10,583 nt of DNA from an uncultured Solirubrobacteraceae bacterium (lineage in GTDB: Bacteria; Actinomycetota; Thermoleophilia; Solirubrobacterales; Solirubrobacteraceae). Below, piece after piece: positions 5,954 through 10,583 of this stretch. The translations under genes were made by a program, and so were the position numbers. The DNA lies in contig CADCVT010000079.1 of NCBI GenBank assembly GCA_902806215.1, positions 1 to 10,583 of the forward strand. The letters are read 5' to 3'. The notes beneath the pieces were generated by a model, which saw nothing but the letters and a program-made list of their open reading frames with translations, was not told where the DNA came from and did no database searches. Position 1 is the first letter of the stretch, and the number at the start of each line of letters is the position of its first letter.

Positions 5954-6050
5954 CGCCGCCGGGTCGACGAGGATCAGCTCCTCCTCGACTCCGAGGCGAT
6001 ACGCACGGTCCGCGGCCGAAGTTGACGCCGGGGATCGCGCGGGCCACGCG
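5954..6050 (-). pseudogene. N-terminal fragment of a GCS2/YbdK-type carboxylate-amine ligase
   Basis: On the minus strand one frame reads DRAYRLGVEEELILVDPAAP. GVEEELILVDP (5992 to 5960) is the signature N-terminus of the glutamate-cysteine ligase type 2 / carboxylate-amine ligase (YbdK, EgtA-like) family, whose first Glu residues bind the metal. Nothing downstream in any of the three frames continues the family, and no ATG, GTG or TTG is found in frame before it, so only about 20 codons of a protein of about 370 residues seem to survive. A short match, so chance is not excluded. The rest of 5830-6090 shows no gene on either strand. Confidence 0.5.
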
Positions 6051-6090
6051 GCAAGGCTAGGGCGGCGGGAGCCGTCGGTCCCTGCGGGTG

Positions 6091-6096
6091 CATACT
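6091..6096 (+). promoter_or_regulatory. Possible -10 box for the methyltransferase (leaderless)
   Basis: CATACT lies 6 nt before ATG 6103 and there is no Shine-Dalgarno. This spacing is like that of the divergent promoter at 2238-2247 and supports ATG 6103 over GTG 6088. Confidence 0.4.
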
Positions 6097-6102
6097 TGTC
6101 GC

Positions 6103-6882
6103 ATGCGCGATCCGGGGCGATTGCCGGTACCCGAGTTCAGTAGGGAGCCGCTGCGGCGACTCGCCGGCCGGCTCCCGCCGGGGGTCAACCGCATCGTCGG
6201 GCTGGAGATGGAGAAGCGGTTCTGGCGGCGCTACGTCCAGACGCGCGGCTCCGGGTGGGGGCTCACCCTGGACGACCGCCTTGACCCGGAGGCGCCGCTG
6301 ACCGAGCGGCTGATCCTCGACCGCCTCGACGGCCTGCCGCGCGAGCTCTCCATTCTCGACGTCGGCGCCGGACCCCTGACCGTCCTTGGTAAGCGCATCG
6401 AGGGGCGCACCGTGCACATGACGGCGACCGATCCGCTCGGCGACACGTACCGCGAGCTACTCGCGCGCGAGGGCGTCGTAGCCCCCCCCGTCGCGACGCT
6501 GACGTGCGCCGGCGAGGACCTGCTCGAGCGCTTCGGCCCGGCGCGTTTCGATGTGGCGTACGCGCGCAACGCGCTCGACCACGCCCGCGACCCGCTGACG
6601 ATCATCAGGAACATGATCGCGCTGACGAAGCCGGGCGGGCTGGTCGCGCTGCGCCACAACCGGCGCGAGGGGGAGCGCCGCCAGTACACGCTGCTGCACG
6701 CGTGGAACTTCGACGTCACCGACGAAGGCCCGGTGCTGTTCGACCGCCGTCGCCGCTTCGTGCTGCGCGACGCGCTCGGCGCGTCGGCCGATGTCGGCGG
6801 TCACCTCGACCGGCAGTGGGCGTGCGCGGTCATCCGCCCGAAGGGCCCCGGCCTGGATTCGAACCAGGGGCCTACTCCCTAG
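6103..6882 (+). CDS. Class I SAM-dependent methyltransferase
   Basis: 259 residues from ATG 6103. A Rossmann methyltransferase fold is visible: motif I ILDVGAG (84-90), acidic residue at the end of beta 2 (TATD, Asp110), AGEDLLERF before motif IV, then FDVAYARNALDHARDP (149-164), and IALTKPGGLVALR (motif VI). It would transfer a methyl group from SAM to an unknown small molecule or sugar; the type resembles stand-alone methyltransferases near glycan clusters. No membrane segments. The gene looks intact although it sits among gene remnants. The last 10-13 residues (after IRPKG) and the TAG stop are antisense tRNA-Arg sequence, so the native C-terminus has been replaced or extended. GTG 6088 is an alternative start adding five residues. 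Confidence 0.85.
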   Translation: MRDPGRLPVPEFSREPLRRLAGRLPPGVNRIVGLEMEKRFWRRYVQTRGSGWGLTLDDRLDPEAPLTERLILDRLDGLPRELSILDVGAGPLTVLGKRIEGRTVHMTATDPLGDTYRELLAREGVVAPPVATLTCAGEDLLERFGPARFDVAYARNALDHARDPLTIIRNMIALTKPGGLVALRHNRREGERRQYTLLHAWNFDVTDEGPVLFDRRRRFVLRDALGASADVGGHLDRQWACAVIRPKGPGLDSNQGPTP

Positions 6883-6895
6883 GAGGGAGTCGCTC
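6845..6895 (-). pseudogene. 3' fragment of tRNA-Arg (anticodon CCT), att-like
   Basis: On the minus strand: anticodon stem ACTCC/GGAGT (6890-6886 with 6878-6874) around loop CTCCTAG, giving anticodon CCT; five-base variable loop; T arm CCTGG-TTCGAAT-CCAGG (6868-6852); and acceptor 3' strand CCGGGGC (6851-6845). The matching acceptor 5' strand (GCCCCGG) and the D arm are missing: the tRNA-like sequence stops at GAGCG (6895). So it cannot fold as a whole tRNA. A 3' half of this kind is the usual attachment-site identity block of elements that use tRNA-Arg(CCT). Confidence 0.75.
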
Positions 6896-6920
6896 GCAGC
6901 GCTTCTCCGCCGCGCCGCCC

Positions 6921-6930
6921 GGAGAGGAGG
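6921..6930 (+). promoter_or_regulatory. Strong Shine-Dalgarno in front of the SecB-like remnant
   Basis: GGAGAGGAGG is purine-rich and complementary to the 16S 3' end. The ATG at 6945 is 14 nt away and opens only 14 codons in its frame; the remnant's frame is offset by one base. It may be the original ribosome binding site of the decayed gene. Confidence 0.35.
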
Positions 6931-6941
6931 CATACGCGGCG

Positions 6942-7239
6942 ACGATGTCCAGGAGTCGGATGAGGAGGCGGAGGGACCGTTCGAGCTAGATCTGACCCTT
7001 GTCGGTGATTCGCGTGGATCAGCGAGACGCTGTTCAGCGACGAAGAGATCGAGGACTGGCTGGAGCGTCAACATGGTTCACCTTCTGTGGCCGTACCTCC
7101 GCGCGCACGTCCAGCAGATCACCGCCTCCTCCGACGTGCCGCCCTGACGCTCTACACCATCGGCTTGCCTGGTCGCGGCGCGCGGGCTGCGGAAGAGGAA
7201 GCCGTCGCAGCTCATGAGCGTGACACGCCGGCGACGTAG
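6942..7239 (+). pseudogene. SecB-like chaperone remnant, three frameshifts
   Basis: Four pieces in two alternating frames assemble into one C-terminal SecB-like sequence: EAEGPFELDLTLVGD (to 7009), FAWISETLFSDEEIEDWLER (from 7009), VHLLWPYLRAHVQQIT with ASSDVPP (7076-7144), and LTLYTIGLPGRG (from 7144) to TAG at 7237-7239. The core resembles the LYPYIRE...DLT...LPPLTLEIL stretch I recall from Rv1957 of Mycobacterium tuberculosis, the SecB-like chaperone of a toxin-antitoxin-chaperone system, and of related actinobacterial SecB-domain proteins. The breaks are near 7009 (one base lost), 7075 (one base extra) and 7144 (one base lost). Intact genes around it argue for decay rather than bad sequence. 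No toxin or antitoxin is seen beside it. The N-terminal part is not recognisable, perhaps cut off by the tRNA-Arg junction. Confidence 0.6.
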
Positions 7240-7347
7240 CGACAGAGGTCCGCACGACAGTCCTGCGACAGTCGCACGGTCCCGCGAGCGGTCGTTAACG
7301 GTCCATCGCGGCGGGAGAACCCGCATGAACAGATGGATTCGCCATGC

Positions 7348-7385
7348 CCGCTGACCGGGCTACGGCGTTCGAATCCCGGTAGCGG
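7348..7385. repeat. Imperfect inverted repeat around the partial tRNA-Glu copy
   Basis: CCGCT (7348-7352), a bulged G, and ACCGGG (7354-7359) pair with CCCGGT (7375-7380) and AGCGG (7381-7385). The pairing mimics an acceptor/T-arm minihelix that lacks D and anticodon arms. Confidence 0.5.
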
Positions 7386-7391
7386 CGCTAC
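7369..7391 (+). repeat. Partial copy of the tRNA-Glu 3' end (att-like)
   Basis: GTTCGAATCCCGGTAGCGG is identical to the T-loop/acceptor end of tRNA-Glu (5770-5788). After one C/T change the next GCT also matches. Same orientation as the tRNA. Preceding bases do not form the rest of a tRNA. Confidence 0.75.
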
Positions 7392-7595
7392 GGAAGCCCT
7401 CGAGTTCATCGGAGTTTTCTCGTTTCTGGGAAAGCACTACGCGCCGATGACGCCAGCCGGACTCTGCTCCAGACGTTCATGGTCATGTGCGAGCTCGACC
7501 GCGCGGTCCCTGAGACGCCGGGCTGACTTGGCAAGTCATACTCCGGTGCGTGCGGGACCGCTCGTCTTGACGGTGACGATCGACAAGGTGTCGGA

Positions 7596-7868
7596 CTGAG
7601 CGCCGCTGGCATCTTCGACTGGCTGTTCAGGTGCGTCGAGGGCGCGAACAAGAGCGGTCAGGGATGCGGATATCCGAACCTGTCCGTCCTGTTCATCCCA
7701 GGGGCGCTCGCATTCCTGTTCGCGTACTTCAACTGGAATCGCAAGAGCCGACGCGGCGAATCCGGTCCTTACTTCACGCCGCTCGCGCTCGTACTCATCT
7801 GGGGATCGCTTGCGCTGTCGGGGGCAGCCGTCCTCATCGCGACTGCGATGGCCTGGCCGCCGGGGTAG
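7596..7868 (+). CDS. Small two-helix membrane protein, unknown function
   Basis: 90 residues from CTG 7596 to TAG 7866-7868. The N-terminal part is soluble (SAAGIFDWLFRCVEGANKSG). Two hydrophobic segments follow, SVLFIPGALAFLFAYF (about 30-45) and FTPLALVLIWGSLALSGAAV (60-79), joined by a basic loop (NRKSRRG) that should stay in the cytoplasm, placing both ends outside. Amino acid composition and codon phase look like a genuine gene. No ATG, GTG or TTG occurs in frame after the TGA at 7524-7526; CTG 7596 has AAGGTG (7585-7590) five nt upstream and is the likeliest start, unless the 5' end was lost. No family recognised. It lies between two att-like repeats and so may be island cargo. Confidence 0.6.
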   Translation: MSAAGIFDWLFRCVEGANKSGQGCGYPNLSVLFIPGALAFLFAYFNWNRKSRRGESGPYFTPLALVLIWGSLALSGAAVLIATAMAWPPG

Positions 7869-7977
7869 GAGGTCAGCCACCAGGAACGCCTACGCCATTC
7901 TCGTCGCCGCTCCGTGGGCCGGTCCACGTTGCCGACTTCCTCGACGAGGTCAAAGCTCGGCCTTGTCAGCCGTACCC

Positions 7978-8015
7978 AGCGGTGCTCACAGAACCTCCGA
8001 CCTGATCGGGGGTTT
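7978..8015 (+). repeat. 38-bp direct repeat, copy 2 (att-like)
   Basis: A perfect copy of 5784-5821, beginning inside the tRNA-Glu acceptor stem and including the terminator hairpin (7992-8014). The upstream bases do not continue the tRNA. Probably the far attachment site of an element that entered tRNA-Glu. Confidence 0.85.
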
Positions 8016-8046
8016 GATCGTCGCGACGGATCGCGCTGAGGAGTGA

Positions 8047-8085
8047 CGCCGGTTCGAGCCAGGGGGGTCCGATCTCGAACCGGCG
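8047..8085. repeat. 12-bp perfect inverted repeat
   Basis: CGCCGGTTCGAG (8047-8058) and CTCGAACCGGCG (8074-8085) are exact reverse complements around a 15-base loop containing a G run. It lies just outside the second 38-bp repeat, in the 190-base non-coding stretch before the Imm35-like gene ends. It might be a terminator or a recombinase arm site. Nothing else is recognised in 8016-8206. Confidence 0.6.
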
Positions 8086-8206
8086 CGGAGCCACTCCGGG
8101 CGGCCGAACTTCTCGTCCGTACCGCCTTAGCGACCTTCTCGACCGGCGCGGCCGATCGCGTCACGACCGCGCCGGCGAACCGGACGTCCCGCCAGGTCCG
8201 TCGCGG

Positions 8207-8542
8207 TCAGGTGCCGAGTTCCGTCGCGATCCCGCCGTAGGGATCGCCGGAGACGCGGAAGTTCTCGATGTACTCCTCGACGGGCATGGTCGTGCCGAGG
8301 AGGTGGACGTCTCCGCTGCAGCACACGAGGATCGGCGCGTTGCCCATGAGGCGGTCCCGCTCGTCTCTCGAGTCGAGGTACTGGCGCGACTCGTAGAAGA
8401 ACACCCACCCGATGTCGGCGTCGATCGTCCGGTCGCTGCAGAGCACCAGGTCGAGGCCGCTGTCGACCGCCAGGCCGGCGATCTGGTGCCGGGCCAGGGC
8501 CCGCGCCGAGTGAGCGTCGATGCACTTGCGCAGATCGGTCAT
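8207..8542 (-). CDS. Imm35/YrhB-domain protein (immunity-protein family)
   Basis: 111 residues, no signal peptide. It fits the Imm35/YrhB domain: DADIGWVFFYESRQYL, then LMGNAPILVCCSGDVHLLGT and PVEEYIENFRVSGDPYGG, corresponding to the family's GW.F.Y.S..Y.., GNAPI.V and EEYI.....G segments. Imm35 proteins were described by comparative genomics as immunity proteins of polymorphic toxin systems; E. coli YrhB has also been reported as a chaperone-like protein. Two adjacent Cys (VCCSG) are a peculiarity. The ATG at 8542 overlaps the TGA of the hydrolase (8539-8541) as ATGA, so it is the second gene of an operon with coupled translation. No toxin domain is seen in the hydrolase, hence the actual role is open. 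Confidence 0.8.
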   Translation of the reverse strand: MTDLRKCIDAHSARALARHQIAGLAVDSGLDLVLCSDRTIDADIGWVFFYESRQYLDSRDERDRLMGNAPILVCCSGDVHLLGTTMPVEEYIENFRVSGDPYGGIATELGT

Positions 8543-10563
8543 CGCGGCCGGTTCCCGATCTGCCGCGAGGTGAGGCGGCGCGTGATCTTGAGCTTGCCGG
8601 CCACGGCGGTGACACGGACGCCGCGCCTTCGCGGCACCCCGCGGAGGGTCACGCGGAACGCGCCGGTCTTCGAGCGGATCCGCAGGCTCTTGGTGACCGC
8701 GCGGCGGCCGGGGACGCTGATGCGGAACGTGACCTTCTGACCGCGCGGCGCACGGCCGTAGAGGCGCAGGCGGTTCTGCTTCAGACGCCAGATGTGCAGC
8801 GAAAGTCGACGGCCCGTTCCCTTCGACGATCCGCGCGGTGCTGCCGGCAGCCTGGGTGCCGCGGCGACGACGGCCGCGGCGTCGCCGCCCTTGACGTCGC
8901 CGCCCACGCGGCCGCCCGGGACAGCGGCAGCCGGAGCGTCACCGACGACCGGCAGCAGCAGACGCGACTGGCCGTTGTGGAGGATCGCGTAGTCGGCGGG
9001 CTCGTCCGGCATCGCCCAGACGACGTTCGACGAGGCGATGATGATGCCGATCTTGTTGCCCTTGGGGATCGTCTGATCCTGCGGCGCGAGGCGGGTCCGC
9101 GCGCGGAAGGGCTGGTCGACCGGCGGCGCCTCGGGCTTGGCCAGGCCGTTGCGGTACTTGAGGTTCAGGTGGCCGCGGCTGATCGCCGTGGTCGACCCGT
9201 TCGGCGCGACGTCGAGCAGGGTCGGCGAGATCTGGCCGTGCGCGGCACTCACCTCGAGCAGCTGGTCGAGGATCGGGCTGCCGGCGATGCGGACGTCCTC
9301 TGTGAGCGGCTCGGTCTCGTAGTACGCCCAGGTCGTCTCCTCCTGGGGCGCGCGGCGAGCGGACTCCTCGTTGGAGTTCGCGAAGTCGGAGTAGGTCTGG
9401 TCGCCGGCCGAGGTCGACAGGCCGAGCTGGCCGCGGTCGAACTTCGTGCGTCCGAGGTCGAGCGACAGCGCCTTCGTCCCGGGCGGGGGCCAGGCGGCCT
9501 CGTTCTTGAGCTTCACCGGGGCGGTGCCCTTGCGGCCTTGGGTCCAGACGGCGGGCTCCTTCTCGACCCCGTTGTCGACGCCCTTGAGCGTCTTCTCGAA
9601 GAAGCGGTCGAGCAACTTGTGGTACTCGGGGAAGGCGGTGGTCGAGGGCGATCCGTGCGCCCCCTGGTAGACGAAGAGCTTGTGGAAGACCGAGCCGTTG
9701 GGCTCGAGCGCCTCGTAGAAGTCGGTGCCCTCGGACTGCTTGACGTTGTAGTCCTGCCAGCCGTGCGTGACGAGGGTCGGGACGCGCACGTTCTTCGCGT
9801 CCTTGCGGTAGTCGCGCTCGAGCCAGAAGCCGTCGTAGTACGGCGTGCGGTCGTAGCCCTTCTCGGTGTGCAGGCGCAGGTCGCACTCGTTCGTGCGGGC
9901 CTGGATGACGGCGAGCGAGGCGCCTTCGATCTTCGTCGGAGGCGTGCGGCCGAACCCGAGGTCGAACGCCAGCGGCGTGTCGAAGCCCTCGTCGGTCGGC
10001 TTCTCGGAGTTGCCGAAGTAGCGGACCCCGTCCTGGTAGGCGTAGCCGTACCAGCGGCTGATCGCGGCCTGCGGGACGATCGAGGCGAGGCCGGGCGCGC
10101 GGTCGCCCTGGGCGGCGACCATGTTCGCGGTGGTGCCCTCGTAGGAGCCGCCGATCATCGCGACCTTGCCGTTGGACCACGGCTGCTTGGCGAGGAAGTT
10201 CACGACGTCGACGCCGGAGGCGATCTCCTTCGCTCCGCCGTAGTCCCAGCAGCCGGTCGAGTTGCGTGTCCCGATGACGTCGGCGTAGGCGGGCGCGTAG
10301 CCCTTGCCCTTGTACGCCTCGAACAGCCCGTCGTTGGCGATGTTCGTGCCCGGGCCGGCCGGGTCGCTCAGCGAGTTGTACGGCGAGTACGTGGGGATCA
10401 CCGGGACCGGGCCCTTGTCGTCGGGCCGGGCGACTTCGATGCTGATCTTCGAGCCGTCGACCGAGTCGACGACGTAGGTCTCGAACTTGTCAGCGGCCGA
10501 GGCGGGGGCCGCGAGGATCAGGAGGAGCAGCGCCACGAGGGCGCCGGGGAGCAGGCGGGACAT
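8539..10563 (-). CDS. Secreted CocE/NonD-type (peptidase S15) alpha/beta hydrolase
   Basis: 674 residues. A Sec signal peptide, LLPGALVALLLLILAAPASA, with likely cleavage after ASA (residue 23), sends it outside. The catalytic domain is of the Xaa-Pro dipeptidyl-peptidase/CocE type: nucleophile Ser140 in MIGGSYEG, Asp271 in THGWQDYN and His303 in QGAHGS form the probable triad. WDYGGAKEIASGVDVVNFLA is the typical stretch before the nucleophile. The galactose-binding-like beta domain follows (LDVAPNGS, RGHLNLKYR, IPKGNKIGIIIASS). After an Ala/Gly-rich linker (about 560-595) comes a basic beta-rich module of about 75 residues (LRLYGRAPRGQKVTFRI, VTLRGVPRRRGVRVT). The family includes peptidases, cocaine esterase and acylases, so the substrate is not predictable. 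ATG 10563 fits the signal peptide; the promoter is beyond the window edge. Confidence 0.93.
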   Translation of the reverse strand: MSRLLPGALVALLLLILAAPASAADKFETYVVDSVDGSKISIEVARPDDKGPVPVIPTYSPYNSLSDPAGPGTNIANDGLFEAYKGKGYAPAYADVIGTRNSTGCWDYGGAKEIASGVDVVNFLAKQPWSNGKVAMIGGSYEGTTANMVAAQGDRAPGLASIVPQAAISRWYGYAYQDGVRYFGNSEKPTDEGFDTPLAFDLGFGRTPPTKIEGASLAVIQARTNECDLRLHTEKGYDRTPYYDGFWLERDYRKDAKNVRVPTLVTHGWQDYNVKQSEGTDFYEALEPNGSVFHKLFVYQGAHGSPSTTAFPEYHKLLDRFFEKTLKGVDNGVEKEPAVWTQGRKGTAPVKLKNEAAWPPPGTKALSLDLGRTKFDRGQLGLSTSAGDQTYSDFANSNEESARRAPQEETTWAYYETEPLTEDVRIAGSPILDQLLEVSAAHGQISPTLLDVAPNGSTTAISRGHLNLKYRNGLAKPEAPPVDQPFRARTRLAPQDQTIPKGNKIGIIIASSNVVWAMPDEPADYAILHNGQSRLLLPVVGDAPAAAVPGGRVGGDVKGGDAAAVVAAAPRLPAAPRGSSKGTGRRLSLHIWRLKQNRLRLYGRAPRGQKVTFRISVPGRRAVTKSLRIRSKTGAFRVTLRGVPRRRGVRVTAVAGKLKITRRLTSRQIGNRPR

Positions 10564-10583
10564 GAGGACGGAAACGAAGACCA

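Larger units (their letters stand above)
7240..7595. other. Gene-poor stretch of the island
   Basis: No gene is recognised here. It contains the partial tRNA-Glu copy (7369-7391), a weak terminator-like sequence after it (CTCGA..TCGGAG then TTTTCTCGTTT, 7400-7425), and a short frame ending at TGA 7524-7526 that reads ASRTLLQTFMVMCELDRAVP with coding-like composition but no family I know. ACGACAG/GCGACAG direct repeats (7254-7272) resemble GCGACAG sequence just after tRNA-Glu (5843-5861). Confidence 0.5.

Noticed and set aside
5583..6047. Minus-strand open frame of 154 residues across the tRNA genes
   Set aside because: Much of it is antisense tRNA-Glu and tRNA-Leu (the familiar spurious GIRTRVSAVRG type peptide).
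6845..6920. Complete tRNA-Arg gene
   Set aside because: The acceptor 5' strand and D arm cannot be found upstream of the anticodon stem on the minus strand, so it is called a fragment.
7383..7526. Short plus-strand frame containing TLLQTFMVMCELDRAVP
   Set aside because: Composition is coding-like, but there is no start codon with a ribosome site near its beginning and I recognise no family; noted only inside the gene-poor stretch entry.
5791..8015. Integrase or transposase gene within the island
   Set aside because: I found no tyrosine or serine recombinase motifs or IS-type terminal repeats in any frame.
8939..10180. 413-residue open frame on the minus strand
   Set aside because: Frame-shifted shadow of the CocE-like hydrolase, composed mainly of Arg, Gly, Ala and Pro.

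Overview
The DNA is very GC-rich. It reads like a high-GC actinobacterium, most plausibly of the Thermoleophilia (Solirubrobacterales: Solirubrobacter, Conexibacter, Patulibacter). I infer this from the codon composition, from two secreted enzymes that carry a basic beta-rich C-terminal tail (GH31 and CocE-like), and from start codons placed 6-8 nt behind TANNNT-like -10 boxes, as in leaderless actinobacterial genes. No rRNA or other direct taxonomic marker is present.

Layout. 1-1008: 3' part of a GH31 glycosidase, overlapping tail-to-tail with a TetR regulator (923-1618, minus). 1711-1847: a frameshifted C-terminal stub of a GMC oxidoreductase in front of that regulator. 1837-2229 (minus): DUF2237 protein, sharing a compact divergent promoter with 2256-3440, a membrane acyltransferase-3. 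The acyltransferase is followed by an amidase (3437-4807, apparent CTG start) and a 58-residue CsbD-like stress protein (4817-4993). 5006-5139: four consecutive hairpins separating this plus-strand run from a minus-strand RsbW-like ATPase (5126-5497). 5602-5790: tRNA-Leu(CAG) and tRNA-Glu(CTC) with a terminator.

5791-8015 is the unusual part. It looks like a decayed tRNA-targeted integration hotspot. The 3' end of tRNA-Glu plus its terminator is repeated perfectly (38 bp) at 7978-8015. A shorter copy of the tRNA 3' end lies at 7369-7391. A 3' fragment of a tRNA-Arg(CCT) sits in the opposite orientation at 6845-6895. Between these are an apparently intact methyltransferase whose stop codon is supplied by the tRNA-Arg fragment, a small two-helix membrane protein with an apparent CTG start, and remnants of a carboxylate-amine ligase (GCS2/YbdK) and a SecB-like chaperone. 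No integrase is visible.

8207-10563 (minus): a secreted CocE/NonD-type alpha/beta hydrolase translationally coupled (ATGA overlap) to a small Imm35/YrhB-domain protein.

The main points are the layered tRNA-derived repeats and gene fossils, the hairpin array, the non-canonical CTG starts, and the hydrolase-Imm35 pair. I do not see a clearly new multi-gene system. The hydrolase-Imm35 pair and the island are the nearest candidates.
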